A stretch of DNA of 64,000 nt, taken from contig CBFHSF010000002.1 of assembly GCA_965658445.1 (NCBI GenBank), positions 186,001 through 250,000 of the forward strand, read 5' to 3'. The stretch is from CBFHSF01 sp965658445. Its GTDB lineage: Bacteria > Bacteroidota > Bacteroidia > Flavobacteriales > Schleiferiaceae. A model generated the notes under the pieces. It was not told the origin of the DNA. It did no database searches and saw nothing but the letters and a program-made list of their open reading frames with translations. A program made the position numbers and the translations under genes. Shown in pieces: positions 8,646-17,566 of this stretch (its first letter is position 1; every line of letters starts with the position of its first letter).

Positions 8646-8951
8646 TTATACTTTAATTTCTACCTCTACTCCACTTGGTAATTCAAGCTTCATCAAAGCA
8701 TCAATAGTCTTTGAAGAAGAAGAGTAGATGTCGAGAAGTCTCTTGTAAGAAGACAACTCGAATTGCTCGCGTGATTTCTTGTTTACGTGAGGTGAACGCA
8801 ATACAGTGAAAATACGCTTGTTCGATGGCAGAGGGATGGGGCCGTTAACGACTGCACCCGTGCTCTTCACTGTCTTAACAATCTTCTCAGCAGACTTGTC
8901 TACCAAGTTGTGATCGTAAGATTTCAGTTTGATTCGAATTTTTTGGCTCAT
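8646..8951 (-). CDS. rpsJ: 30S ribosomal protein S10
   Basis: 101 residues (E. coli 103). It contains IRIKLKSYDHNLVDKSAEKI, then FTVLRSPHVNKKSREQFE, the conserved loop that inserts into the head and partners NusB/NusG in antitermination in other bacteria. Normally the first gene of the S10 operon, here it follows fusA after only 10 bp, so the str and S10 units form one transcript. Confidence 0.97.
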   Translation of the reverse strand: MSQKIRIKLKSYDHNLVDKSAEKIVKTVKSTGAVVNGPIPLPSNKRIFTVLRSPHVNKKSREQFELSSYKRLLDIYSSSSKTIDALMKLELPSGVEVEIKV

Positions 8952-8961
8952 TATATATGAT

Positions 8962-11058
8962 TTAACCTTTTACACTTTTGATCACTTCGTCAGCGATGTT
9001 CTTAGGAGCTTCTGAGTACTTCTCAAATTCCATAGAAGAAGTAGCACGTCCAGAAGACATCGTTCTCAATGCAGTTACGTATCCGAACATTTCAGATAGT
9101 GGAACCAAAGCTTTAACCACTTTAGATCCGGCACGATCACCCATTCCTTCGATTACACCACGACGACGGTTCAAGTCACCTACGATGTCTCCCATGTTTT
9201 CTTCTGGAGTCAATACTTCAACCTTCATGATAGGCTCAAGAAGTACTGGGTTCGCTTTGGGAAGAGCTTCTTTGTAAGCCAATCTCGCAGCCAATTCAAA
9301 AGAAAGAGCATCAGAATCCACAGGGTGGAAAGATCCATCCTTAAGAGTCACTTTAAGGCTATCTACAGTGTAGCCAGCCAATACTCCTGCAGTCATAGCT
9401 TCTTTGAAACCTTTCTCTACAGATGGAATGTATTCCTTAGGGACGTTACCTCCTTTGATCTCGTTGACGAACTCAAGACCCGCTTTCGCTTCGTCTTCAA
9501 CAGGCTCAATAGTAATTACGATATCCGCAAACTTACCACGACCCCCTGTTTGTTTCTTGTACACCTCTCTGTGGTTTACAGGAGCAGTAATTGCTTCCTT
9601 GTAAGATACTTGAGGAGCACCTTGGTTAACTTCAACCTTAAATTCTCTCTTAAGACGGTCAACGATGATATCCAAGTGAAGCTCACCCATACCAGAGATA
9701 ATAGTCTGGCCTGAATCCTCGTCAGTTCTTACTTGGAAAGTAGGATCCTCTTCTGCCAATTTAGAAAGAGCAATACCCAACTTATCTACGTCAGACTGAG
9801 TCTTAGGCTCAATAGCCAATCCAATTACTGGATCAGGGAAGTCCATTGATTCGAGAACGATAGGCTTCTTCTCGTCACATAGTGTATCTCCCGTCTTGAT
9901 ATCTTTAAATCCAACCAATGCACCAATATCACCAGCTTCTAGAGCAGGAATTTGGTTTTGCTTGTTAGCGTGCATTTGGAAGATTCTAGAAATTCTTTCC
10001 TTTTTGCGAGTACGCGTGTTCAATACGTAAGAACCAGACTCTAACTTACCAGAGTATGCTCTAGTAAATGCTAGGCGACCTACGAATGGGTCAGTAGCAA
10101 TCTTAAACGCAAGAGCTGAAAATGGCTCGTCTACGTCTGGCTTTCTAGTTTCTTCCTCTTCAGAGTCAGGGTTTGTACCAGAGATCGCGTCAATGTCGAT
10201 AGGTGAAGGAAGGATTTCCATTACCATGTCAAGCATTGCTTGTACTCCTTTGTTCTTAAATGCAGAACCTGCCATCATTGGAACAACTTTTCCAGCGATA
10301 GTGGCTTCGCGAAGAGCATCCAAAATTTCTCTTTCAGTAAGAGACGCAGGATCCTCAAAGTATTTTTCCATCAATGTATCATCGAACTCAGCTACTGCTT
10401 CTAGCAACTGCTCTCTGTACATCTCAGCTTCTTCTAAAATATCAGCAGGAATTTCTACTTCTTCGAAAGTCATTCCCATATCGTGCTCGTTCCAAACGAT
10501 TCCACGGAAGTTGATCAAATCAACCACTCCTTTGAAATCAGCCTCAGCACCGATTGGAATTTGAAGAGGTAGCGCATGGCTTCCCAACATCTCTTTAACC
10601 TGGCGACAAACGTTAATGAAGTCAGCTCCCTGACGGTCCATTTTGTTAACGAAACCAATTCTTGGTACGTTGTAGTTGTTAGCCAATCTCCAGTTAGTTT
10701 CTGATTGAGGCTCAACTCCGTCTACCGCTGAGAACAAGAATACCAAACCATCCAATACGCGAAGTGAACGGTTAACCTCAACAGTAAAGTCAACGTGTCC
10801 CGGAGTATCAATGATGTTTACGTGGTACTTATCTCCACGGTAGTTCCAGTCTAGAGTCGTCGCAGCAGAAGTAATGGTAATACCACGCTCTTGCTCTTGC
10901 TCCATCCAGTCCATGGTAGCAGCACCGTCGTGTACCTCACCAATCTTGTGGCTCACACCACCGTAGTAAAGGATACGCTCGGTTGTAGTTGTCTTCCCTG
11001 CATCAATGTGAGCAGCGATACCAATGTTACGAGTATATTTAAGATCTCTTTTAGCCAT
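8962..11058 (-). CDS. fusA: Elongation factor G
   Basis: 698 residues, the usual length. GTPase motifs are complete: G1 AHIDAGKT (residues 16-23), RGITI (58-62), DTPGH (84-88) and NKMD (138-141). They are followed by domains II to V, with the domain IV/V region MGDIVGDLNRRRGVIEGM near the end. EF-G drives tRNA-mRNA translocation and, with RRF, ribosome recycling. It lies between rpsG (24 bp) and rpsJ (10 bp). No tuf gene follows, unlike the E. coli str operon. Confidence 0.98.
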   Translation of the reverse strand: MAKRDLKYTRNIGIAAHIDAGKTTTTERILYYGGVSHKIGEVHDGAATMDWMEQEQERGITITSAATTLDWNYRGDKYHVNIIDTPGHVDFTVEVNRSLRVLDGLVFLFSAVDGVEPQSETNWRLANNYNVPRIGFVNKMDRQGADFINVCRQVKEMLGSHALPLQIPIGAEADFKGVVDLINFRGIVWNEHDMGMTFEEVEIPADILEEAEMYREQLLEAVAEFDDTLMEKYFEDPASLTEREILDALREATIAGKVVPMMAGSAFKNKGVQAMLDMVMEILPSPIDIDAISGTNPDSEEEETRKPDVDEPFSALAFKIATDPFVGRLAFTRAYSGKLESGSYVLNTRTRKKERISRIFQMHANKQNQIPALEAGDIGALVGFKDIKTGDTLCDEKKPIVLESMDFPDPVIGLAIEPKTQSDVDKLGIALSKLAEEDPTFQVRTDEDSGQTIISGMGELHLDIIVDRLKREFKVEVNQGAPQVSYKEAITAPVNHREVYKKQTGGRGKFADIVITIEPVEDEAKAGLEFVNEIKGGNVPKEYIPSVEKGFKEAMTAGVLAGYTVDSLKVTLKDGSFHPVDSDALSFELAARLAYKEALPKANPVLLEPIMKVEVLTPEENMGDIVGDLNRRRGVIEGMGDRAGSKVVKALVPLSEMFGYVTALRTMSSGRATSSMEFEKYSEAPKNIADEVIKSVKG

Positions 11059-11082
11059 GAGTCCTTGTGTCTTTTTTTATTG

Positions 11083-11553
11083 TTAGAATCGGAAATGTGA
11101 AAATGCTTTATTCGCTTCTGCCATCTTGTGCGTATCAATACGCTTCTTAACAGCAGCTCCCTCTTCCTTAGATGCCGCGAGAATCTCAGCTGCTAAACGC
11201 TGGGCCATAGTCTTCTCGTTGCGCTTTCTTGAAAATTGAATCAACCACTTCATAGCAGTTGCAATTTTGCGCTCAGGACGGATCTGGTTAGGAATCTGGA
11301 AGGTGGCACCCCCTACTCTACGGCTGCGTACCTCAACGTGAGGCATTACATTCGTAAGAGCTTCTTTCCATACTTCAAGACCGTTTCCTTCTTCTGTCTT
11401 CTCAGATACCAAATCAATAGCATCGTAGAAGATTTTGTAAGAAACGCTCTTCTTTCCGTCAAGCATCATGTTGTTTACAAAACGCGTTACCAATGGATCG
11501 TTAAATCTTGGATCTGGTAACAAAATTCTTTTTTTCGCTCTGGTCTTTCTCAT
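11083..11553 (-). CDS. rpsG: 30S ribosomal protein S7
   Basis: 156 residues. It begins MRKTRAKKRILLPDPRFNDPLVTRFVN and contains EVRSRRVGGATFQIPNQIRPER, the S7 signature. It is the primary binder of the 16S rRNA 3' major domain and touches the E-site tRNA. It lies 19 bp after rpsL and 24 bp before fusA. Confidence 0.97.
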   Translation of the reverse strand: MRKTRAKKRILLPDPRFNDPLVTRFVNNMMLDGKKSVSYKIFYDAIDLVSEKTEEGNGLEVWKEALTNVMPHVEVRSRRVGGATFQIPNQIRPERKIATAMKWLIQFSRKRNEKTMAQRLAAEILAASKEEGAAVKKRIDTHKMAEANKAFSHFRF

Positions 11554-11572
11554 ATCTTAAAGTCAGATTTGC

Positions 11573-11950
11573 TTATTTCTTCTTTGGACGTTTCGTACCG
11601 TACTTAGAGCGTCTCTGTTGACGGCCTTCAACACCCGCGGTATCCAATGCACCACGTACGATATGGTATCGTACCCCGGGTAAATCCTTTACACGACCAC
11701 CGCGAACTAACACGATGCTGTGTTCTTGAAGGTTGTGACCTTCACCTGGAATGTAAGCATTAACCTCATTACCGTTGGTCAATCTAACACGAGCAACCTT
11801 TCTCATCGCTGAGTTCGGCTTCTTTGGTGTTGTTGTGTATACACGTGTACACACTCCACGACGCTGTGGGCATGAGTCAAGAGCAGCGGATTTACTTTTC
11901 TTTGAAATCTTTACTCTTCCTTTTCGTACTAACTGTTGAATTGTTGGCAT
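11573..11950 (-). CDS. rpsL: 30S ribosomal protein S12
   Basis: 125 residues (E. coli 124), the first gene of the operon. The decoding-centre loops are TTTPKKPNSAMRK (Lys43/Lys44) and RGGRVKDLPGVRYH, both with the unmutated residues associated with streptomycin sensitivity. The Asp in VKDLPG is the residue methylthiolated in some bacteria. The operon promoter lies 63-92 bp upstream of the start codon. Confidence 0.98.
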   Translation of the reverse strand: MPTIQQLVRKGRVKISKKSKSAALDSCPQRRGVCTRVYTTTPKKPNSAMRKVARVRLTNGNEVNAYIPGEGHNLQEHSIVLVRGGRVKDLPGVRYHIVRGALDTAGVEGRQQRRSKYGTKRPKKK

Positions 11951-11973
11951 ATATACCTATGTTATTTTCAGTT

Positions 11974-12008
11974 ATTTGCACAAATACTGGCACCCCTCTT
12001 TTTTGGGG
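11974..12008 (-). promoter_or_regulatory. 5' leader hairpins before rpsL
   Basis: Two small inverted repeats fill the predicted leader: GGGG/CCCC (12005-12008 with 11993-11996, loop of 8) at the very 5' end of the transcript, and ATTTG-CA-CAAAT (11974-11985). They may stabilise the mRNA or take part in control by a ribosomal protein. This is only inferred from position. Confidence 0.3.
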
Positions 12009-12012
12009 ACTG

Positions 12013-12042
12013 CAAATGTAAAACAAAAATTGACTAGTGCAA
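12013..12042 (-). promoter_or_regulatory. Promoter of the str-S10 ribosomal operon
   Basis: On the minus strand TTG (12042-12040) is followed after 19 bases by TACATTTG (12020-12013). This matches the Bacteroidota housekeeping promoter (-33 TTG, -7 TAnnTTTG). The implied transcript starts near 12005, giving a leader of about 55 nt before rpsL. Confidence 0.75.
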
Positions 12043-12312
12043 TAGGTGTTTTAAAAAAGTTTAAGCATTTAAACATGTGGATGTTAGAAACTTTACATGT
12101 GGTCTAAAACGCCCACGTTGTAATGCCTTTAAAAATCGCGGCAAAATTCGTGGTTTTCCTCGACATACAAAGGCCTAGCAACAAAAAAGTTGGTTAGCAA
12201 TACTTTGCCAACCCGCATAAACATAAATCCGTAATTGGATTCTTTACAAATTAGAGTGTATGTGTTCTGGTGGAGGTGAAAAAAAATTCCTTTATTACCT
12301 CGCAAAACATCT
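12043..12312. other. Divergent intergenic region between rpsL and the helicase gene
   Basis: The 418 bp between 11951 and 12368 hold the operon promoter (12013-12042), the helicase promoter element (12313-12320) and an AT-rich middle section. An imperfect inverted repeat GTTGG-TTAGCAA / TTTGC-CAAC lies around 12191-12214. No convincing gene is seen; a short plus-strand reading frame at 12260-12487 overlaps the helicase in another frame and looks spurious. Confidence 0.5.
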
Positions 12313-12320
12313 TATTTTTG
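12313..12320 (+). promoter_or_regulatory. Possible -7 promoter element of the helicase gene
   Basis: TATTTTTG matches TAnnTTTG and lies 49 bp upstream of the TTG start codon. No clear TTG -33 element is seen at the expected distance. Confidence 0.4.
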
Positions 12321-12368
12321 TTGACCCTTCTCACACGTACTTAGTACACATATATAATAGGCGGAAAT

Positions 12369-14678
12369 TTGGAAGATTATTTGAAGCTGTTGAACGAGCC
12401 ACAGAGACAGGCCGTTCTCAACACAGAGGGCCCCATGATGGTGATTGCTGGAGCGGGCTCAGGAAAGACACGCGTACTCACTTATAGAATTGCTCATTTG
12501 ATGAAGAATGGAGTGGATGCTTTTTCCATTCTATCCCTCACCTTTACGAACAAGGCAGCGGCAGAAATGAAGGATCGTATTGCCAAGGTCGTAGGGGAAT
12601 CTGAATCTCGAAATCTATGGATGGGAACCTTCCACTCCGTATTTGCCAAGATTCTGAGAATTGAAGGACACGCCTTGGGCTATCCCGCCAACTTTACGAT
12701 TTACGATGCCGAAGATGCCCGAAAGGTCATCACTACATTAATCAAGGAGAAGCACCTAGACAAAGAGATTTACAAGCCCAAGTCAGTGGCCAACAGAATC
12801 TCATCTTATAAAAACAACCTCATCACTCCCAAAGGCTACCTAAAGAGAGCGGACCTTCAGGAATTGGACGCCAGTGCGAAAATGCCTGAAATGGGTGCCT
12901 TGTATGCCGATTACTGCGACCGTTGCTTTAGAGCAGGAGCCATGGACTTTGACGACTTGTTGCTAAAAACCAATGAGCTACTCTACCGCTTCCCAGATGT
13001 ATTAGCAAAGTATCAAGACCGCTTCCGGTACATTATGGTGGATGAGTACCAGGATACGAACCACTCGCAGTACCTCATTGTAAAAGCCTTGGCTTCTAGA
13101 TTTGAAAACGTATGTGTCGTGGGTGATGACGCCCAGTCCATTTATGCGTTTAGGGGTGCCAACATCCGAAACATTCTCAACTTCCAAAAGGACTATCCTC
13201 AGACGAAGACCTTTAAGTTGGAACAGAACTACCGCTCTTCTGATAATATCGTGCAGGCGGCCAACTCCATCATCAAACACAACCAAGATCAGATAGAGAA
13301 AAACGTTTGGACTCAGAATGACGGCGGAGAAAAAATCACCGTTCACAAGGCCATTTCGGATTCTGATGAAGGAAACTACGTAGCCCAAAGAATTTTTGAA
13401 GCTCAGGCCCAAAACAACTCCGCTTGGAATGACTTTGCCATTCTCTACCGAACCAATGCGCAGTCCCGTTCATTTGAGGATGCCCTCAGAAAGAAAAACA
13501 TACCGTATAGAATCTATGGAGGTCTTAGCTTCTACCAGAGAAAGGAAATCAAGGACCTCTTGGCCTACGTTCGCTTGGCGATAAACCCTCAGGACGAGGA
13601 AGCCTTTAAAAGGGTTATCAATTATCCCGCCCGAGGCATTGGTGCCACCACCATGGACAAGCTGGCCATTGCGGCCAACAATGCCAACACCAATATTTGG
13701 GGCATTGCTAGTAACATAGAGATGTACCCTGCTGCCAACATCAACAAACCTACGATGGCCAAAATCAGAGATTTTGTAACCATGATTCAGGGGTATCAAG
13801 CCATGTTGGAAAACCACTCAGCTTTTGATGTAGCCACACATATTGCCAAGACGTCTAAGTTGGTTATCTCCTTGGGAGAAGACAAAACGCCCGAGGGAAT
13901 TAACCGCTACGAAAACGTTCAGGAATTGCTCAACGCGATTCAGGACTTTACCGAGCAGCAACAGCAATTGGAAGATGGAGACGCAGGATTGCCCGCCTTC
14001 CTCGCAGACGTTGCCTTGTTGACCGATGCCGATAGAGACGATCCCAACGACATGAACAAGGTAAACCTCATGACCATTCACTTGGCCAAGGGATTGGAAT
14101 TCCCAACCGTATTTGTCGTGGGAATGGAAGAGAGCCTCTTCCCCAATATGATGAGCATGGGATCTCGCGCTGACCTGGAAGAAGAAAGACGACTGTTCTA
14201 CGTGGCATTGACACGTGCGGAGACCAATGCCTACCTCACCTATGCCCATGTGAGATATCGATGGGGTAAATTGGTAGACTGTGAGCCTTCGCGATTTATT
14301 GAAGAGATAGATGACAAGTTCTTAGACCACAAGCTCTCAGAGATTTCGTCCTTCTCTTTCCCAGACGACATGTCTACCCCAAAACCGAGAACGTCCTGGA
14401 AGCGACCTGAAAAGAAATCGACAATGCCACCCAAAAAGCCTTTGACCCCGCCGGTAACGCCCAAGGGGAATTTCAAAAAAGCTTCTGAAGCCAGCACGGG
14501 CGGATCGAGAATAGACTTTACTCTGGAAGAGGGAATGCGCGTAGTTCACGATAGATTTGGAATGGGAACCGTGGTTGCACTTACCGGTGCCGCCTCCGAC
14601 AGAAAGGCCACCATTGCATTTGACAACGCGGGAGAAAAGAAGCTGTTATTAAAATTTGCTAAATTGCAACGCGCTTAG
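12369..14678 (+). CDS. pcrA: UvrD/PcrA-type ATP-dependent DNA helicase
   Basis: 769 residues, superfamily 1A 3'-5' helicase used in repair and in clearing replication/transcription conflicts. Motif I (Walker A) is AGAGSGKT (residues 27-34) and motif II is VDEYQDT (224-230). QNYRSS, MTIHLAKGLEFP and VALTRAE mark the later motifs. The C-terminal region has a Lys/Pro-rich linker and a Tudor-like RNA-polymerase-interaction domain (EEGMRVVHDRFGMGTVV), as in PcrA. The start is a TTG codon: the frame has a stop at 12342 and no ATG or GTG in between, and the residues right after it match the family N-terminus (LLNEPQRQAV). It is divergent from the ribosomal operon and 80 bp ahead of the DUF4290 gene. 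Confidence 0.93.
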   Translation: MEDYLKLLNEPQRQAVLNTEGPMMVIAGAGSGKTRVLTYRIAHLMKNGVDAFSILSLTFTNKAAAEMKDRIAKVVGESESRNLWMGTFHSVFAKILRIEGHALGYPANFTIYDAEDARKVITTLIKEKHLDKEIYKPKSVANRISSYKNNLITPKGYLKRADLQELDASAKMPEMGALYADYCDRCFRAGAMDFDDLLLKTNELLYRFPDVLAKYQDRFRYIMVDEYQDTNHSQYLIVKALASRFENVCVVGDDAQSIYAFRGANIRNILNFQKDYPQTKTFKLEQNYRSSDNIVQAANSIIKHNQDQIEKNVWTQNDGGEKITVHKAISDSDEGNYVAQRIFEAQAQNNSAWNDFAILYRTNAQSRSFEDALRKKNIPYRIYGGLSFYQRKEIKDLLAYVRLAINPQDEEAFKRVINYPARGIGATTMDKLAIAANNANTNIWGIASNIEMYPAANINKPTMAKIRDFVTMIQGYQAMLENHSAFDVATHIAKTSKLVISLGEDKTPEGINRYENVQELLNAIQDFTEQQQQLEDGDAGLPAFLADVALLTDADRDDPNDMNKVNLMTIHLAKGLEFPTVFVVGMEESLFPNMMSMGSRADLEEERRLFYVALTRAETNAYLTYAHVRYRWGKLVDCEPSRFIEEIDDKFLDHKLSEISSFSFPDDMSTPKPRTSWKRPEKKSTMPPKKPLTPPVTPKGNFKKASEASTGGSRIDFTLEEGMRVVHDRFGMGTVVALTGAASDRKATIAFDNAGEKKLLLKFAKLQRA

Positions 14679-14758
14679 CCATAAAACATCACTTTGTCCG
14701 TTAGGGTCATATACATTTCAGCCTAAGCGAAATTCAAGAATTCATACACACAATATAT

Positions 14759-15403
14759 ATGGAGTACAACACCGCAAGGTCTCCTATGAACATTCCCGAA
14801 TACGGGAGGAACGTACAAAACATGGTGGATCACTGCCTCAGCATTGAGGACAGAGAAAAGAGAAACCGAGTAGCTCGTTCCATTATTGACGTTATCGGAA
14901 ACCTCAATCCACACCTTAGAGATGTGCCCGATTTTAAACACAAGCTTTGGGATCACCTCTTTATTATGTCTGATTTTAAATTGGACGTGGACAGCCCCTA
15001 CCCCATTCCCAACGCAGAAACTTTCGAGGAAAAGCCCAACAAGGTCAACTACCCCGTAAAGAGCCGCACCTTTAGACATTACGGAAATGTGGTGAAGCAA
15101 ATGGTAAAAGTGGCTTTGGAAATGGAAGACGGTCCCATGAGAGAAGGCCTTATCATTGCCATAGCCAACCAGATGAAGAAGAGTTACCTCACCTGGAACA
15201 AGGACACGGTAGAAGATGCGGTAATTATCAAAGAGCTCAACATTTTGGCCAACGGCAAATTGCCTTTGGATGGCTTGGAGCTCTCTAACAACTTCCCATC
15301 ACTGGCCGGTGGAAACAACAAGAAAGACAACGGTAAAAACCGACGTTCCAACAACAAGGGTAAGAACAAGAAAAACTACCGTCGCAACTTCAAAAAGAAC
15401 TAG
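14759..15403 (+). CDS. DUF4290 family protein
   Basis: 214 residues, recognisable as the Bacteroidota-specific DUF4290 family from its start MEYNTARSPMNIPEYGRN and the segment FKHKLWDHLFIMSDF. The family's role is unknown. The protein is predicted soluble, mostly helical, and ends in a 30-residue basic tail rich in Lys, Asn and Arg, which suggests nucleic-acid contact (inference). It lies just upstream of murA, an arrangement often seen in this phylum, but a terminator-like hairpin separates the two here. Confidence 0.85.
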   Translation: MEYNTARSPMNIPEYGRNVQNMVDHCLSIEDREKRNRVARSIIDVIGNLNPHLRDVPDFKHKLWDHLFIMSDFKLDVDSPYPIPNAETFEEKPNKVNYPVKSRTFRHYGNVVKQMVKVALEMEDGPMREGLIIAIANQMKKSYLTWNKDTVEDAVIIKELNILANGKLPLDGLELSNNFPSLAGGNNKKDNGKNRRSNNKGKNKKNYRRNFKKN

Positions 15404-15419
15404 ATTTACGTCTCAAAAT

Positions 15420-15447
15420 AGCCCGGCCTTCGCCGGGCTTTATTTTT
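15420..15447 (+). terminator. Rho-independent terminator after the DUF4290 gene
   Basis: Perfect 8-bp stem AGCCCGGC-CTTC-GCCGGGCT (15420-15439) followed by a T-rich run, 16 bp after the stop codon. Confidence 0.85.
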
Positions 15448-15511
15448 TAACCCAAAGCGCTTTATAGTTTATCATCTGCTTTATATATTGTTACCAAATT
15501 AAATCACATCC

Positions 15512-16819
15512 ATGGGAACATTTCAGATTACCGGTGGCAAAGCCCTAAAAGGGGAGCTCGTCCCTCAGGGAGCCAAGAACGAGGCATTGCAAATTTTGTG
15601 TGCCGTATTGCTTACCAAAGAAAAAGTCACCATCTCAAATATCCCCAATATCAGGGACGTCAATAAGCTTATTGACATTTTGGAAGACCTTGGTGTTGCC
15701 ATTCAAAAGAAGGGCAAAGGCTCCTACGTATTTCAGGCAAAAGATGTAAACCTAGACTACCTACACTCTGATGAGTTTAGAGTAAAGGGAGCTTCTCTAA
15801 GAGGATCTATTATGATTGTAGGTCCCCTATTGGCGCGCTTTGGAAAGGGATACATTCCAAAACCCGGTGGAGATAAAATTGGTCGCCGCAGATTGGACAC
15901 TCACTTTATTGGGTTCGAAAGATTGGGCGCCAAATTCAGATACAACAAAGACGAACACTTCTACGGGGTGGAAAGCAAAGAACTAAAGGGAACGTACATG
16001 CTCCTTGATGAGGCTTCTGTAACCGGAACGGCCAACATTGTTATGGCAGCTGTTATGGCCAAGGGAACGACGACCATCTACAACGCAGCTTGTGAACCTT
16101 ATCTACAGCAATTGTGTTCAATGCTGAACCGAATGGGCGCCAAGATCAGTGGCATTGGTTCCAACCTTTTGACCATTGAGGGCGTTGATGAATTGGGTGG
16201 TTGTGAGCACAGAGTGCTTCCCGACATGATAGAAATCGGTTCTTGGATTGGTTTGGCAGCAATGACCAAATCAGAAATTACCATCAAGGACGTTAGCTAT
16301 GATTCGTTGGGTCAGATTCCTGAAGTTTTCAGAAAACTGGGAATCAAACTCGAGAGAAAGGGCGATGATATTTTTATCCCTGCTCAAGACCACTATCAAA
16401 TTGACAGTTTTATAGACGGTTCTATCATGACCATTTCAGATGCTCCTTGGCCAGGCTTCACTCCTGACCTTTTGAGTATCATATTGGTTGTAGCCACTCA
16501 GGCAAGAGGAAGTGTCCTCATACACCAAAAGATGTTTGAGAGCCGTTTGTTCTTTGTAGATAAACTCATTGACATGGGTGCGCAGATCATACTTTGTGAT
16601 CCTCACCGCGCCACTGTTATCGGTTTGGACAGAAAGCAACCGCTAAAGTCCACAACTATGACTTCTCCAGATATTAGAGCGGGGATTTCCCTACTCATCG
16701 CTGCTCTGTCTGCGGAAGGAACCAGTATCATTCACAACATCGATCAGATAGATAGAGGTTATGAGGATATTGACGAAAGATTGCGTGCGATTGGTGCTGA
16801 CATCATCCGCGTAAGTTAA
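15512..16819 (+). CDS. murA: UDP-N-acetylglucosamine 1-carboxyvinyltransferase (MurA), Asp-type
   Basis: 435 residues. MurA transfers enolpyruvate from PEP to UDP-GlcNAc, the first committed step of peptidoglycan synthesis. The conserved Lys22-Asn23 pair lies in QGAKNEALQ. The catalytic loop reads PKPGGDKIGRR: residue 121 is Asp (codon 15872-15874) where E. coli has the fosfomycin-alkylated Cys115. Cys-to-Asp forms remain active but are intrinsically fosfomycin resistant in other bacteria. The end (EGTSIIHNIDQIDRGYE) is typical. It is probably co-transcribed with the thioredoxin-like gene 28 bp downstream. Confidence 0.95.
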   Translation: MGTFQITGGKALKGELVPQGAKNEALQILCAVLLTKEKVTISNIPNIRDVNKLIDILEDLGVAIQKKGKGSYVFQAKDVNLDYLHSDEFRVKGASLRGSIMIVGPLLARFGKGYIPKPGGDKIGRRRLDTHFIGFERLGAKFRYNKDEHFYGVESKELKGTYMLLDEASVTGTANIVMAAVMAKGTTTIYNAACEPYLQQLCSMLNRMGAKISGIGSNLLTIEGVDELGGCEHRVLPDMIEIGSWIGLAAMTKSEITIKDVSYDSLGQIPEVFRKLGIKLERKGDDIFIPAQDHYQIDSFIDGSIMTISDAPWPGFTPDLLSIILVVATQARGSVLIHQKMFESRLFFVDKLIDMGAQIILCDPHRATVIGLDRKQPLKSTTMTSPDIRAGISLLIAALSAEGTSIIHNIDQIDRGYEDIDERLRAIGADIIRVS

Positions 16820-16847
16820 ATTTGTTGAACATAAAAAAAGAGAAACG

Positions 16848-17399
16848 ATGATTAGAAAGATTCTCCTCGGAGCGGTAGTCTTTGGAATGTTGAGCTTTGC
16901 TTGGGTAAACTACACGAGCATTTCTCCCGAAGTACCCTCTGATCAAATGGCCACCTTGCGCATTGGCGACAAGGCCCCCGAACTGTCCTTTATGGACCCA
17001 GACGGAAACAAAAGAAACCTGTCTGACCTCAAGGGAAAGATGGTATTGATTGACTTTTGGGCTTCTTGGTGTAGACCCTGTAGAATGGAAAACCCTAACG
17101 TGGTTAAGACCTACAACAAGTACAAGGACGAAAGATTTAAAAACGCCAAGGGGTTTGAGGTGTACTCCGTGAGCTTAGACCGCAGCAAAAAAGCATGGAT
17201 CGATGCTATCAAGAAAGACGGTTTGGTTTGGGAAAACCACGTGTCTGACCTCAAGTACTGGAGCGCAGAAGGCGCCAAGATTTACAATGTCAATTCTATT
17301 CCCGCCACTTTCCTATTGGACGGTGAAGGAAGAATCATTGCCAAAAACCTCAGAGGTAAGGCCTTGGAAAACACTTTGGAAAAACTCAAGGCGAACTAA
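16848..17399 (+). CDS. Membrane-anchored thioredoxin-like protein (TlpA/AhpC-TSA type)
   Basis: 183 residues. An N-terminal hydrophobic segment (residues 5-20) looks like an anchor or signal sequence, so the protein should face the periplasm. The thioredoxin fold follows, with active site WASWCRPCRM (Cys75 and Cys78), the cis-Pro region SIPATFLLDG, and EGRIIAKNLRG near the end. CxxC proteins of this type reduce cysteines of secreted proteins or cytochrome maturation factors; the partner is unknown. It lies 28 bp after murA and is closed by a terminator. Confidence 0.85.
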   Translation: MIRKILLGAVVFGMLSFAWVNYTSISPEVPSDQMATLRIGDKAPELSFMDPDGNKRNLSDLKGKMVLIDFWASWCRPCRMENPNVVKTYNKYKDERFKNAKGFEVYSVSLDRSKKAWIDAIKKDGLVWENHVSDLKYWSAEGAKIYNVNSIPATFLLDGEGRIIAKNLRGKALENTLEKLKAN

Positions 17400-17462
17400 G
17401 CTTCGATTTTTGAGTTAATACTAGACAAAAAGAGAGGAAATTCCCTCATGCACATACCAAAT

Positions 17463-17494
17463 AGTCACTCCAAAAGGGGTGACTTTTTCTTTTC
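17463..17494 (+). terminator. Rho-independent terminator after the thioredoxin-like gene
   Basis: Stem AGTCACTCC-AAAA-GGGGTGACT (17463-17484, one G-T wobble) followed by a T-rich run. Confidence 0.85.
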
Positions 17495-17566
17495 TATGAC
17501 ATTGTGTCTTAAAAAATCGGCTGGCAAGCAAATTGTTAAGATATTTGCACGCTTAAAAATTGAATC

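Noticed and set aside
12260..12487. 75-codon reading frame at the helicase start
   Set aside because: It overlaps the helicase's Walker A coding region in another frame, and the helicase frame has the conserved protein sequence.
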